Of a stretch of 53,551 bases of DNA, positions 36,749 through 47,043 are shown in pieces. Position numbers and translations under genes: made by a program. Every line of letters begins with the position of its first letter. Within the stretch, counting starts at the first letter, position 1. The notes beneath the pieces are model-generated. The model did no database searches. It was not told the origin of the DNA and saw nothing but the letters and a program-made list of their open reading frames with translations. This DNA comes from Thermotogae bacterium (GTDB lineage Bacteria; Thermotogota; Thermotogae; UBA12178), in contig JAGGZV010000003.1 of assembly GCA_021161835.1 (NCBI GenBank), positions 1 to 53,551 of the forward strand, given 5' to 3'.

Positions 36749-37936
36749 GTGAAAGCTGTCCGACTACATGCCAAATGGGATCCCAGACCCGAATTCAAGT
36801 TGGGACCCAAAGATGTAGAAGGAAAACTCACATGGCTGGGTAGCAAAGTCTGGCGGTATCCTGAAGTGCTCATTGAAGATGTACCAGAGCCTAAAATAGA
36901 AAAGCCTTCTGAAGTAATAATCAGAGTGAGAGCCGTAGGGATATGTGGAAGCGATGTGCACATGGCGCAAGCTGATGAAGATGGATACACCCTTTACCCT
37001 GGTTTGACCGGTTTTCCGGTGACACTGGGACATGAATTTTCTGGCGAAGTGGTTGAAGCGGGGCCGGAAGCAATAAACAGAAGAACCAACAAACCTTTTG
37101 AACCGGGTGAACCTGTCACAGCGGAGGAAATGTTGTGGTGTGGATATTGTCGACCATGTGCCGATGGTTATCCAAATCACTGTGAAAATCTGAAGGAACT
37201 GGGTTTCGATACTGACGGAGCGTTTGCAAAATACATCAAAGTCGACGCCAAGTATCTCTGGAGCTTGAGGGAGCTTGAAGGTGTTTACGAAGGAGACAAA
37301 CTCTTTATGGCCGGAAGCCTTGTTGAACCCACTTCCGTTGCTTACAATGCGGTTATAGAGCGTGGCGAGGGCATAAGACCTGGTGACAACGTTGTCATAT
37401 TTGGTGGAGGACCTATCGGTCTGGCAGCCGTAGGAATATTGAAACATGGAGGGGCGGCAAAAGTCATACTTTCGGAACCTTCTGAAATCCGCCGGAAAAT
37501 GGCTCTGGAATTGGGAGCGGATCATGTTATAGATCCAACGAAGGAGAACTTCGTGGAAGCACTTCTGGATTATACCAACGGTATGGGGGCCAAGCTCTAT
37601 CTTGAAGCAACCGGTGTACCGCACATAATATGGAAGGATATAGAAGAGGCCATATGGAGATCCAGAGGTATAAATGCAACCGTCGTTATAGTTGCCAGAG
37701 CCGATGTGAAGATACCGTTGACAGGCGAAGTTTTCCAGGTTAGAAGAGCGAGAATAGTTGGAGCACAGGGTCATTCCGGTCACGGAACTTTCCCCAGGGT
37801 GATCAGTCTCATGGCAAGTGGACTCGATATGACCAAAATAATATCCAAAACAGTCTCTCTGGATGAGATTCCTGAGTACATTAAGAAGCTGCAGACTGAC
37901 AAGAGTCTCGTGAAGGTAACCTGTTTGAATCCGTGA
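36749..37936 (+). CDS. iolM: Zn-dependent MDR dehydrogenase, IolM-like
   Basis: 'VGICGSDVHMAQAD', 'LGHEFSGEVVEAGPEA', 'MLWCGYCRPCADGYPNHCEN', 'NVVIFGGGPIGLAAVGILKHGG'. Immediately upstream of iolG/iolN-like genes. Confidence 0.8.
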   Translation: MKAVRLHAKWDPRPEFKLGPKDVEGKLTWLGSKVWRYPEVLIEDVPEPKIEKPSEVIIRVRAVGICGSDVHMAQADEDGYTLYPGLTGFPVTLGHEFSGEVVEAGPEAINRRTNKPFEPGEPVTAEEMLWCGYCRPCADGYPNHCENLKELGFDTDGAFAKYIKVDAKYLWSLRELEGVYEGDKLFMAGSLVEPTSVAYNAVIERGEGIRPGDNVVIFGGGPIGLAAVGILKHGGAAKVILSEPSEIRRKMALELGADHVIDPTKENFVEALLDYTNGMGAKLYLEATGVPHIIWKDIEEAIWRSRGINATVVIVARADVKIPLTGEVFQVRRARIVGAQGHSGHGTFPRVISLMASGLDMTKIISKTVSLDEIPEYIKKLQTDKSLVKVTCLNP

Positions 37937-37947
37937 GGTGTTTGAAG

Positions 37948-38928
37948 ATGAGAGAAGTAAAAGTAGGGGTAGTGGGGACGGGTTTCATAGGTCAAGTTCA
38001 TCTGGATATACTCAAGGATCTCAAGGGTGTCAAAATAGGCGGGATCGTTGAAGCCGATCCCGCCCGTGCTTCCCGTGTATGTGAAAAATACGGTACCAAG
38101 AATTATTCTAATCTCAAAGAACTGAGAGATGCAGGCGTTGAAGCTGTATACATCACCACCCCCAACAAAACGCATTTCAATTTAGCCATGGAAGCCATAG
38201 AACTTGGTTTCCACGTGTTCTGTGAAAAACCCATGACCATAAGTTTGCAGGATGCGAAGGAACTGGAAAAAGCGGTCAATGAGAAAGGCGTTGTATTCCA
38301 GGTTGGTCACAACAGGCGTTTCGCATATGTTTACAAATTCATGAAAGAAAAGATAGAAACCGGGGAGTTGCGTCCCTACTCCTTCCAGATAAAGATGAAC
38401 AGGGGCGAGCTCCTCAACCCGCCGTGGGTTTCTGACAGAAGCTATACGGGAGGGTTTTTATTCGAAAGTACGCTTCATCTCTTCGACATGATGAGATTTC
38501 TCTTCGGTGATGTCGCCAGAATGTATGTTCTTGGAAAGAAGAGTGTTTATAATGATTTCGATGATTGGGCAATAGCGGTGGAAATGAAGAATGGAATAAT
38601 AGGAACCTTTACTTCGTGTGCACATGCCAGCTGGATGATACCTTTCGAACGGGTCGAAGTGTATGGGGAACACAAGATGCTTTCCAATGATGAAATGGAG
38701 AAAGTTTATTACTGTAAGGGCCTTGACAAAGAAGTGGAAATACACGATTACATGAAGGTAGATTTCAAGGAAAAATGGGGATACGTTGAAGAAGATGAGA
38801 AATTTATTGAGGCTGTGAGAAATGGTTCTTCGCCCGTGGTGACAGTTACCGATGGAGTGAAGGCCATAGAGATAGTTGATGCATGTTACAGAGCGGTTGA
38901 GGGTGGAGAAGGATACGTTGAATTTTGA
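37948..38928 (+). CDS. iolG: Gfo/Idh/MocA dehydrogenase, probable myo-inositol 2-dehydrogenase
   Basis: 'VGVVGTGFIGQVHLDIL', 'ITTPNKTHFNLAMEAIELGFHVFCEKPM', 'GGFLFESTLHLFDMMRFLFG'. Confidence 0.82.
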   Translation: MREVKVGVVGTGFIGQVHLDILKDLKGVKIGGIVEADPARASRVCEKYGTKNYSNLKELRDAGVEAVYITTPNKTHFNLAMEAIELGFHVFCEKPMTISLQDAKELEKAVNEKGVVFQVGHNRRFAYVYKFMKEKIETGELRPYSFQIKMNRGELLNPPWVSDRSYTGGFLFESTLHLFDMMRFLFGDVARMYVLGKKSVYNDFDDWAIAVEMKNGIIGTFTSCAHASWMIPFERVEVYGEHKMLSNDEMEKVYYCKGLDKEVEIHDYMKVDFKEKWGYVEEDEKFIEAVRNGSSPVVTVTDGVKAIEIVDACYRAVEGGEGYVEF

Positions 38929-38941
38929 GGAGGTAGATACA

Positions 38942-39910
38942 ATGTCCAAATGGCAGATTCCTCCAGAAGGTGGACACATGGAAAAGCCAACGGGTGTTTA
39001 TTTCCAGACTATGACAATGAAGGAGATAAAGGAAAGATTGAAGAAGTGTGATCTCATAATAATACCCGTTGGTAGTACTGAAAATCATGGTCCCAACGCT
39101 CCCACCGGAGAAGACACCTTCCTTGTCACCAGAATGGCAGAGCAAGTGGCTTTAAAAACAGGATGTACGGTTGCAGAACCCATATGGTATGGATTTCATC
39201 CCTATCATCACATAGGTATGCCTGGAACCGTGCCTGTGAAAGACGAAGCCTTCATAGATCTATTGGTGAGTGTCATGGCAGGGTTCTGGAACTCCGGGTT
39301 CAGGAAGCAGATACTCCTGAATGGACACGGTCAGGAATTCGTTATCCCCATAGCTATCCACAAATTCGCCAAGATTTTTCAGGTTCCTGCATTGATAATC
39401 AATTTGAACTGGTATCACGCCATTCAGGACAAGTTCAAGACGAAGGAAGAGGGCGGACCATACGAAACGCCTTTCATACATGCCGATGAAGTGGAAAGTT
39501 CCTGGAGTCTTGCACTGTTTCCGGAATTTATGCATCAGGAGTGGGCAGTGGATACGCAGCCAACCGGCTTTCTGCCAGAAGGACACATCGATAAGGCGGG
39601 CAACCTATTGCACAGACCCATAGCATGGTACGGTCATGTTGGAGCAGGGCCGATAGAAGTTGCGCAGTACCCAGAAGGTGTCGTGGGTAAAGCCACTGCG
39701 GCCAGTGCCGACAAAGCAAGGGAAGGCGTGGAAGCTTTCCTCGATTATCTGGAAAAGCTCGTGAATGATATCATGGAAACCTTCCCGCCTGGAAAGTTGC
39801 CGCCAGCCGAAAAGCTCACACAGAGAGCCAAAGAGGAGATTGAAGCCCTTCTCAAAGAACCTTTCACGGAAGGATGGAAGAGTTTGTATTCTGCGGGAAA
39901 TATGTGGTGA
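38942..39910 (+). CDS. iolN: Creatininase-family hydrolase, IolN-like
   Basis: 'CDLIIIPVGSTENHGPNAPTGEDTFLVTRMAEQVA', 'WYGFHPYHHIGMPGTV', 'ILLNGHGQEFVIPIA', 'IHADEVESSWSL'. ATG 38942 after gaggaggt. Confidence 0.82.
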   Translation: MSKWQIPPEGGHMEKPTGVYFQTMTMKEIKERLKKCDLIIIPVGSTENHGPNAPTGEDTFLVTRMAEQVALKTGCTVAEPIWYGFHPYHHIGMPGTVPVKDEAFIDLLVSVMAGFWNSGFRKQILLNGHGQEFVIPIAIHKFAKIFQVPALIINLNWYHAIQDKFKTKEEGGPYETPFIHADEVESSWSLALFPEFMHQEWAVDTQPTGFLPEGHIDKAGNLLHRPIAWYGHVGAGPIEVAQYPEGVVGKATAASADKAREGVEAFLDYLEKLVNDIMETFPPGKLPPAEKLTQRAKEEIEALLKEPFTEGWKSLYSAGNMW

Positions 39911-39968
39911 ACGAAAATGCGTTTCAAAAACCCTGTAAAGGGGACTATCTCAAGGAGGTGGGTGTTTT

Positions 39969-40904
39969 ATGAAAAAACTGTTGGTCGTGGCCCTTGCACT
40001 GTTGGTGAGCGTCGGGATCTTCGCGACCTACACCTTCTACGTGGTCTCGCACGGAGGACCTGCTGATCCCTTCTGGGGTGTAGTGATGAAAGGTATGAAG
40101 GATGCAGCGCTCAAGTATGGTGTCAAGGCAGTGTACCTGGGACCCGAGAAGTTCTCGTTGAAGGAATTCATCGATCTTGTGAACAGCGCTATAGTGAGGA
40201 GACCCGATGGTTTGGTGGTAACCATAACCAATGCCGTTGCTCTGGACGAACCATTGAGAAAGGCTATAAAACTGGGAATACCTGTGGTTGCCATTAACGT
40301 TCCCGATACGAGACCCGTCGAAGAAAGGATACCCTACCTGTGCTACGTTGGAATGGACGAGTATCTTGCTGGTGTATACGCGGCCAGAAGGATGCTTCAA
40401 GAATTCACGCCAAAGAGAGCTATCGTAGCCATCCACGAGCCCGGTCATACAGGATTGGAGGCCAGGGCCAAAGGTATCATGGATGTTCTGAAGAAGAAGG
40501 GCATTCCTGTGGAAAAACTCGATATAACCACAGATCCAACAAAGGCCCTCACACTCATGAAGAGCTACCTTGTGAAGCATCCGGATACTGATGCCATATT
40601 CACCCTTGGACCTCTCGGTGCACATCCCGCCATACAGTTGGTTGAAGAGGAAGGACTCGTTGGCAAAGTGAAAATAGGAGCCATCGACCTCACCACCAAG
40701 ATAACCGATGCCATAAAGAAAGGTGTTGTTGTCTTCACCATCGACCAGCAGCAGTATCTCCAGGGTTACCTGCCAATCGTCTTTCTGTACCTCTACAAAG
40801 AATATGGCCTCATTCCTCATGAGCAGGTCCTTACCGGTCCATCCATCGTTGACAAGAGCAATGTAGACATAGTTGAAAAAACGGTGCAGATGGGCTACCG
40901 CTGA
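39969..40904 (+). CDS. CUT2-type sugar ABC substrate-binding protein
   Basis: Signal peptide, 'FYVVSHGGPADPFWGVVMKGMKDAA…VNSAIVRRPDGLVVTITNAVAL' (ribose/inositol-like periplasmic fold). Confidence 0.85.
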   Translation: MKKLLVVALALLVSVGIFATYTFYVVSHGGPADPFWGVVMKGMKDAALKYGVKAVYLGPEKFSLKEFIDLVNSAIVRRPDGLVVTITNAVALDEPLRKAIKLGIPVVAINVPDTRPVEERIPYLCYVGMDEYLAGVYAARRMLQEFTPKRAIVAIHEPGHTGLEARAKGIMDVLKKKGIPVEKLDITTDPTKALTLMKSYLVKHPDTDAIFTLGPLGAHPAIQLVEEEGLVGKVKIGAIDLTTKITDAIKKGVVVFTIDQQQYLQGYLPIVFLYLYKEYGLIPHEQVLTGPSIVDKSNVDIVEKTVQMGYR

Positions 40905-40911
40905 TTATTAG

Positions 40912-40945
40912 CCGGGGTGGGGAGAAGATTCCTCACCCCGGTTTT
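40912..40945 (+). terminator. Intercistronic stem-loop / attenuator after the CUT2 binding protein
   Basis: ccggggtgggg-agaagatt-cctcaccccgg-tttt; 11-bp stem with one G-U. Confidence 0.75.
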
Positions 40946-40971
40946 CACCCTGCTTACGAGGAGGAGATAAA

Positions 40972-41949
40972 GTGCCGAGTGAGAGTAGAGCGGATGTTAA
41001 AGCTTTACCGTGGTTTTACAGGACAAAGGAGCTCGGTGCCATATTTGGTACATTGATCTTCTTCGTGATATTTGCGATCATCTCAGAACAGTTTCTGACA
41101 TGGTCGAATCTGGCTACCACCTTCACCATGGCGGCAGAGCTCGGAATAGTGACCCTAGGTGTGACCATGCTGATGATTTCTGGGGAGTTCGATCTTTCGG
41201 TTGGTTCTGTATTTGCGGTTGTTCCAATGGTTATGGCCATAATGATCAATCACGGAGTCAACGAATGGTTCGCTTTCGTGGTGGCCATGCTGGTGGGGGT
41301 CGGTATAGGTGTGGCGAACGGTCTGGTCACGTTGAAAACAGGCATTCCCTCCTTTATCACGACTCTCGGCATGAAGATGTTCTGGCGTGGAATATTGCTG
41401 GCCGTTACCGGTGGATTCCCCATTATACTTTCGCACAAAGTTGGATTGTTGAGGTATTTTGGAGGAGCCGTACTCGAGGATCTTCGCTATTCTGCTATAT
41501 GGTTCATAGCTCTGTCGATCGTGTTCTGGCTGGTTTTAGAACGCACCCAGTACGGAAACTGGACCTTTGCAACGGGGGGAAACATAGGAGCGGCACGTGC
41601 TCTTGGTGTGCCGGTTATGAGAGTGAAACTGGTGAACTTCGTGTTGAGTAGCACACTGGCAGGATTCGCGGGTCTGACAACCTTTGGTAGATTCAAGATA
41701 GTGGATCCAACCCTGGGTCAGGAAATGGAACTCGAGGCCATAGCCGCGGCTGTTATAGGTGGCAATCTTCTCACGGGCGGGTACGGAAGCATACTGGGTT
41801 CGTTCATAGGTGCCGTGATGATAGGTATGGTGCGTAGTGGGCTCGTTCTAGCGGGCGCACCAGGATATTGGTACAGAGCCTTCATTGGTGTGATATTAAT
41901 AGTTGCCGCCATAATAAACGCGAGGATAAGAAAGAAGGTGGCAGGATGA
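40972..41949 (+). CDS. CUT2-type ABC permease (RbsC-like)
   Basis: 'TLGVTMLMISGEFDLSVGSVFA', 'TLGMKMFWRGILLAVTGG', 'GGNIGAARALGV', 'AAAVIGGNLLTGGYGSILGSFIGAVMIGMVRSGLVLAG'. Confidence 0.9.
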   Translation: MPSESRADVKALPWFYRTKELGAIFGTLIFFVIFAIISEQFLTWSNLATTFTMAAELGIVTLGVTMLMISGEFDLSVGSVFAVVPMVMAIMINHGVNEWFAFVVAMLVGVGIGVANGLVTLKTGIPSFITTLGMKMFWRGILLAVTGGFPIILSHKVGLLRYFGGAVLEDLRYSAIWFIALSIVFWLVLERTQYGNWTFATGGNIGAARALGVPVMRVKLVNFVLSSTLAGFAGLTTFGRFKIVDPTLGQEMELEAIAAAVIGGNLLTGGYGSILGSFIGAVMIGMVRSGLVLAGAPGYWYRAFIGVILIVAAIINARIRKKVAG

Positions 41950-42695
41950 GCGAATACATCGTTGAAATGAGAGGCATAAAGAAGAGCTTTGGAAGGGTTC
42001 AGGCACTTAAAGGTGTGGACTTCAGCGTGGGGCGAAACGAGATAGTGGGGTTGCTCGGTGATAACGGTGCAGGTAAATCCACGCTGATAAAGGTGCTGGT
42101 GGGTTACTATCAACCAGATGAAGGCGAGATATATTTTGAAGGTCAGAAGGTGAACTTCAAATCGCCATGGGATTCCAGAGCTTTGGGGATAGAAACGGTC
42201 TATCAGGATCTGGCTCTTGTGAATCTCATGCCGTTGTGGCGTAACTTCTTTCTGGGACGTGAATTGAAGAGAAAAATTGGTCCGTTTAAATTGATAGAAC
42301 GCAACAAGATGAGGCGGCTTGCCTTGGAATCTTTGAAGGATGTTGGAATCTTCATTCGATCGCCCGATGAGACCGTGGCGTTCATGTCGGGAGGAGAGAG
42401 GCAGGCGGTTGCAATAGCGCGAGCCATACACTTCGGAGCCAAACTACTCATTCTCGACGAACCTACGGCCGCTCTCTCTGTTGGAGAAACTCGTAAGGTT
42501 CTTGAACATATTGTTGAAGCCAAAAAGCGGGGCATTTCCGTCATATTCATAACTCATAACATATATCATGTGTACGAAGTTGCGGACAGACTCGTGGTGC
42601 TTGAACATGGCGAGAAAATTGGTGAATATGAGAAAAAGGAAGTGACTCCTGAGCAAATAATGGACATAATAGCTTCGGCAGCTGGTGTAAAATAA
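41946..42695 (+). CDS. CUT2-type ABC ATPase, single nucleotide-binding domain
   Basis: 'LLGDNGAGKSTLIKVLVGYYQPDEG', 'MSGGERQAVAIARAIHFGAKLLILDEPTAALS'. Confidence 0.9.
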   Translation: MSEYIVEMRGIKKSFGRVQALKGVDFSVGRNEIVGLLGDNGAGKSTLIKVLVGYYQPDEGEIYFEGQKVNFKSPWDSRALGIETVYQDLALVNLMPLWRNFFLGRELKRKIGPFKLIERNKMRRLALESLKDVGIFIRSPDETVAFMSGGERQAVAIARAIHFGAKLLILDEPTAALSVGETRKVLEHIVEAKKRGISVIFITHNIYHVYEVADRLVVLEHGEKIGEYEKKEVTPEQIMDIIASAAGVK

Positions 42696-42760
42696 TTGTA
42701 AGGAGGTACTAATTTACAATTTCAAAATCCAACATTTTCAAATTGGGGAGGTGTGGTGTT

Positions 42761-44095
42761 ATGAAGAGGTTACTTGTGGCGTTGTTGGTGGCTCTGTCGG
42801 TTGTTTACTTTGCGAAGGTCGTTACCATAACCGCTTGGACGGTTGGACCGGACAATCCGTCGGTGAACAGGTTTGAGAACCTCAAGACTGCCGCTGAGAG
42901 ATTGAACAAGATACTCGAAGCGGCCGGTTCCGACATCAGGGTGAAAGTGGAGGGTTACTTCGATTCCACCGATTGGAGCAGTTACAAGTCAAAGGTGGTC
43001 TTTGGTTTGAAATCCAAACAGGATGTGGACATCATCTGCAGTGGACACGACGATCTTGGTTCCTGGGCCAAGGCTGGTTATCTGCTTCCGTTGGACGATC
43101 TGGTAAAGAAGTACTGGGATCTTGGACTCTACGACATAATTCCATCCCTGTGGGAAGCGTGTAAGTTCAAGGGTGGAATCTACGCTATACCACAAGATAC
43201 TGAAGCAAGGCCGTTCTACATCAACAAGAAAGTTCTGAAAGCTCTTGGCTGGACCGACGCGGAAATCGAAGCATTGCCTGAGAAAGTTGCCAAAGGAGAA
43301 TTCACACTGTTCGACTTTGTGGAAGTTGCTAAAGCAGCGAAGGAGAAGGGACTCGTGGAATGGGGACTTTATCACAGACCCAAGATGGGCATCGATTACT
43401 TCCAGCTCTTCACCTCTCTCGGAGCAGACTTCTACGACGAGGAGAAGGGCGTCTATGTCTACGATGTTGCCAAGATGGAGGAAGTCTTCAAGTTCTTCTA
43501 TGATCTCACCAATACCTGGGAAATAACACCCAGAAACATCATAGGTACTCCCTGGTCTTCTATCCACAAGGATGTAACAAGCGGTAAGGTACTCGCATGG
43601 CTCGGTGGTACATGGAACTGGGCTGAGTGGAAGCGCGACTACGGCAAGACCGAGCAGGAACTGGAGGATATGTTTGTCCTTACACCTGTTCCCAAAGCCA
43701 CGGCTGATGGCAAACCGAACACGCTCTCCCACCCTGTTGTTTACATGATACCCGCTCACAGCAAGAATCCAGAACTGGCTTTCATGTTGCTTGTACTTGC
43801 AAGTGCACCTGATCTCAACATGAGACACGCCGTGCAGAGCGGACACCTGCCCATCAGGTGGCAGCAAACGGTCTTCCCGGAATACAAGAAGGAATTCATC
43901 ATGGTAGAAGGAACGAAGCTATTACCGTTCTCTTCCTTCGTACCCAACGATGACAGATTCAACGACTTCAACAGGGTGATCTTCGAAGGACTCCAGATGG
44001 TGGAATCTGGTGCCAATCCATCGGCCGTCGCGAGGGATGTTGCAAGACGTTTGAAAGTTACTCTGAAGGATAGGATAGAGATCATTGAAAAGTGA
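42761..44095 (+). CDS. CUT1-type sugar ABC substrate-binding protein (InoE-like)
   Basis: Signal peptide; 'VTITAWTVGPDNPSVNRFENLKTAAERLN', 'YAIPQDTEARPFYINKKVLKALGW'. Placement in the iol locus suggests inositol or phospho-inositol. Confidence 0.82.
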   Translation: MKRLLVALLVALSVVYFAKVVTITAWTVGPDNPSVNRFENLKTAAERLNKILEAAGSDIRVKVEGYFDSTDWSSYKSKVVFGLKSKQDVDIICSGHDDLGSWAKAGYLLPLDDLVKKYWDLGLYDIIPSLWEACKFKGGIYAIPQDTEARPFYINKKVLKALGWTDAEIEALPEKVAKGEFTLFDFVEVAKAAKEKGLVEWGLYHRPKMGIDYFQLFTSLGADFYDEEKGVYVYDVAKMEEVFKFFYDLTNTWEITPRNIIGTPWSSIHKDVTSGKVLAWLGGTWNWAEWKRDYGKTEQELEDMFVLTPVPKATADGKPNTLSHPVVYMIPAHSKNPELAFMLLVLASAPDLNMRHAVQSGHLPIRWQQTVFPEYKKEFIMVEGTKLLPFSSFVPNDDRFNDFNRVIFEGLQMVESGANPSAVARDVARRLKVTLKDRIEIIEK

Positions 44096-44109
44096 ACGTA
44101 ACGACTGGC

Positions 44110-44139
44110 AAGGGGTGGGGGCCTTGCCCCCCACTCCTT
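44110..44139 (+). terminator. Intercistronic stem-loop after the CUT1 binding protein
   Basis: aaggggtggggg-ccttgc-cccccactcctt; 12-bp stem with one G-U. Confidence 0.7.
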
Positions 44140-44166
44140 TAATTGAGAATTGAAAGGGGGAATGAG

Positions 44167-45060
44167 GTGAAAAAGTTTAGGATACCTAAATCATGGTTTT
44201 TCCTATCGCCCATGTTTGTATTGGTAACTCTGTTTTTTGCGGTACCGGTCGTAATAACGGTTGTGATGTCGTTCACAGATATGGATTATTCCTTTGAGTG
44301 GAACTTCATAGGTTTCATGAATTTTCAAGACATGGCGAGTGATTTTCTCATTCCCAAAGTCCTTTTGAACACGCTGGTTTACACTTTCGCCACTCTGAGT
44401 TTGTTCAACGTTGGAATGGCACTTCTGCTATCGCTTTTAACTACTTCCATCAGCGATAGACTCGGAGATTTCTTCAGATCTCTCTGGATGCTTCCGAGGT
44501 TGACACCTTCAGTGGTGTACGGATTGTTGTGGTTGTGGATATTCGATCCCACCAAGTACGGTTTGGTAAACAATATACGTGCATGGTTCAATCTTCCACC
44601 GCAGGATTGGCTCCATCAAACTCCTATGTTGATGGTTATCCTGGCCAATGGTTTCATAGGTGCGTCAATGGGTATGTTGATATTCACCGCGGCGATAAAG
44701 GCGATACCCATAGATTACTATCGAGCTGCTCTGATAGACGGAGCCAGTTGGTTCACCATAACGAGGAAAATAACTCTTCCTCTTATAAAATGGCAGATAC
44801 TCTTCGTCACAGCTTATCAAACTCTGTCACTTCTGACCTCTTTTGAATACATACTGATCATCACCGACGGTGGTCCTATCTTCAGAACGGAAGTCTGGGC
44901 ACTATACACCTATCATACAGCATTCGAAAGTTTCCGATACGGTTACGGTGCCACGCTTTCTGTGATACTGGTGCTTGTGGGCATAGCAGCTGCCTTTGTG
45001 TATTTGAAGCTCTTCGGTTTTGAAGCGCTTATGAGCAAACCCAGGATAGAGGTGGATTGA
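44167..45060 (+). CDS. CUT1-type ABC permease (InoF-like)
   Basis: Six-TM MalF/UgpA type; 'YYRAALIDGASWFTITRKITLPLIK' EAA-like loop. Confidence 0.85.
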   Translation: MKKFRIPKSWFFLSPMFVLVTLFFAVPVVITVVMSFTDMDYSFEWNFIGFMNFQDMASDFLIPKVLLNTLVYTFATLSLFNVGMALLLSLLTTSISDRLGDFFRSLWMLPRLTPSVVYGLLWLWIFDPTKYGLVNNIRAWFNLPPQDWLHQTPMLMVILANGFIGASMGMLIFTAAIKAIPIDYYRAALIDGASWFTITRKITLPLIKWQILFVTAYQTLSLLTSFEYILIITDGGPIFRTEVWALYTYHTAFESFRYGYGATLSVILVLVGIAAAFVYLKLFGFEALMSKPRIEVD

Positions 45061-45932
45061 TAGCCGTGGAAGGTGTGAAAAAATATCAACTGACATTTTT
45101 CCAGCGCAACAGTCAGAAGATAGCTCAGGTAATAATAGTTTTGATACTGATACTGGTCACTTCTCCCATAATTCTTGGATACGCATGGTTAATATTGAGA
45201 TCCTTCAGTGAAGACATAGTACAGGGATTCATACCCACCAAGTTAACCTTGAAGAACTGGCGGTTTCTCTGGCAGAACATAGAAGGATATCCAAGTATAT
45301 GGAAAATAACCATGAACACTTTCCTGCTGGCTCTGGGTGTCATGGTCATCGAGATCCTCATAACCAGTATGGGAGGATATGCACTGTCCAGGTACGAGTT
45401 TCCAGGACGTTCATCCATATTGAGACTCATTCTGGTGCTTCATGCTTTTCCAGCCATCTCTCTCATGGTGGCCATATTCTATGTGCTCTGGAATCTGGGA
45501 CTTTTGAACAAACTTTGGGGTATAATCCTTGTTAAGGCGTCTCTCGAGATACCGTGGGGCACATGGGTGATGAAAGGTTTCTATGATGGAATTCCATGGG
45601 AGCTGGAGTGGGCAGGATTGGTGGACGGATACTCGAGATTGCAGGTATGGAGAAAAGTGATACTTCCGATAGCAAAACCAGGTATAGCTGTTACAGGCAT
45701 ATTCGCCTTTCTCTCAGGCTGGTCCGAATTCGTTTTTGTCAATACCTTCATTTTCGAACAGCAAACCTGGACACTTTCCAAGTATGTGAAGGGTATAATA
45801 GGGGACTTCCGGTTCGTGGATTACGGCCTTTTAACTGCGGTTGGACTTTTCTATGTTATTCCCACTATAGTTTTCTTCTTCTTCGTGAGTAAGTACATGA
45901 TCAAACTGACGATTGGAGGAGTGAAAGGCTGA
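45057..45932 (+). CDS. CUT1-type ABC permease (InoG-like)
   Basis: MalG/UgpE type; 'ELEWAGLVDGYSRLQVWRKVILPIAKPGIAVTGIF'. Confidence 0.88.
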   Translation: MIAVEGVKKYQLTFFQRNSQKIAQVIIVLILILVTSPIILGYAWLILRSFSEDIVQGFIPTKLTLKNWRFLWQNIEGYPSIWKITMNTFLLALGVMVIEILITSMGGYALSRYEFPGRSSILRLILVLHAFPAISLMVAIFYVLWNLGLLNKLWGIILVKASLEIPWGTWVMKGFYDGIPWELEWAGLVDGYSRLQVWRKVILPIAKPGIAVTGIFAFLSGWSEFVFVNTFIFEQQTWTLSKYVKGIIGDFRFVDYGLLTAVGLFYVIPTIVFFFFVSKYMIKLTIGGVKG

Positions 45933-47029
45933 TGCCGGAGATAAGAGTGGTGAACTTCTGTAAATATTTTGGAAAGGTAAAGGCCGTCGATAACGTGAGC
46001 TTCGATGTGAAAGATGGAGAGTTCGTGGCCCTGCTGGGTCCATCGGGGTGCGGAAAGACCACCACTCTGCTCACACTGGCGGGAATATACAAACCCACAG
46101 CTGGCGAGATATATTTCGGCGACGAGCTGGTGAACGACGTGCCACCTAAATACAGAAGTGTGGGTATGGTTTTCCAGAATTATGCCCTTTATCCGCATAT
46201 GAACATATTCGAAAACATCGCGTTCCCGCTGAGGGCAAAGAAACTACCCAGGGATGAAATAGAAAAGAGGGTCAAGGAAGTGGCCAGGAAACTCATGATA
46301 GACCAGCTGCTCGATAGGAGGCCATCGCAGATTTCCGGAGGACAGCAACAACGTGTGGCGCTGGCACGTGCCCTTGTCAAGGAACCGGCGATATTGCTTT
46401 TCGATGAGCCGTTATCCAATCTCGACGCTAAATTACGCATGCTCATGCGAGCTGAAATCAAGCATCTTCAAAGCGAGCTTGGAATAACTTCCGTGTATGT
46501 TACTCACGACCAGGCTGAAGCCATGACCATGGCCTCCCGTATAGCGGTGTTCAGTATGGGTAAGCTCGTTCAGTATGGCACCCCTGATGATGTTTATGAT
46601 AGACCCAAGAACATGTTTGTGGCTGCGTTCATAGGTAATCCACCCATGAACTTCCTGGAAGGATTTACCGTTGTGGGCGATAATCAGAAACTCCATGCCA
46701 GACGTGGGAATATAAGGGTTGAATTGCCAAAAGAAGCACGTAACAGACTGGAAAACGCTCCCAGAGAAAACCTCGTTCTGGGTATAAGGCCAGAACACAT
46801 AAAAATACACTTCAAGGAAAAAGAAAATACTATTCCAGGTTTGGTGTACGTGCTCGAACCCCTGGGAAGAGACCTGATAGTGAATGTGAAACTGGAGGAT
46901 ACTGACGAGATCGTCAAAATATTTGCCGAGCCCGGTGTGGACTTCGAGGAGGGTCAAAAAGTGTACATGGAACCGTGGGTTGACAAAATCCATCTTTTCG
47001 ATCCCCAGACTGAGGAAACCTTGCTTTAG
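45932..47029 (+). CDS. CUT1-type ABC ATPase (MsmK/UgpC/InoK-like)
   Basis: 'LLGPSGCGKTTTLLTLAGIYKPTAGEIYFGDELVNDVPPKYRSVGMVFQNYALYPHMN', 'ISGGQQQRVALARALVKEPAILLFDEPLSNLDAKLR'. Confidence 0.92.
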   Translation: MPEIRVVNFCKYFGKVKAVDNVSFDVKDGEFVALLGPSGCGKTTTLLTLAGIYKPTAGEIYFGDELVNDVPPKYRSVGMVFQNYALYPHMNIFENIAFPLRAKKLPRDEIEKRVKEVARKLMIDQLLDRRPSQISGGQQQRVALARALVKEPAILLFDEPLSNLDAKLRMLMRAEIKHLQSELGITSVYVTHDQAEAMTMASRIAVFSMGKLVQYGTPDDVYDRPKNMFVAAFIGNPPMNFLEGFTVVGDNQKLHARRGNIRVELPKEARNRLENAPRENLVLGIRPEHIKIHFKEKENTIPGLVYVLEPLGRDLIVNVKLEDTDEIVKIFAEPGVDFEEGQKVYMEPWVDKIHLFDPQTEETLL

Positions 47030-47043
47030 AGAGAAGGGATGGC

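Noticed and set aside
36764-37783. 339-aa minus ORF antisense to iolM
   Set aside because: Sense strand encodes a clear Zn-dehydrogenase; antisense translation has no domain signature.
42989-43867. 292-aa minus ORF antisense to the CUT1 binding protein
   Set aside because: Shadow of a well-supported coding gene.
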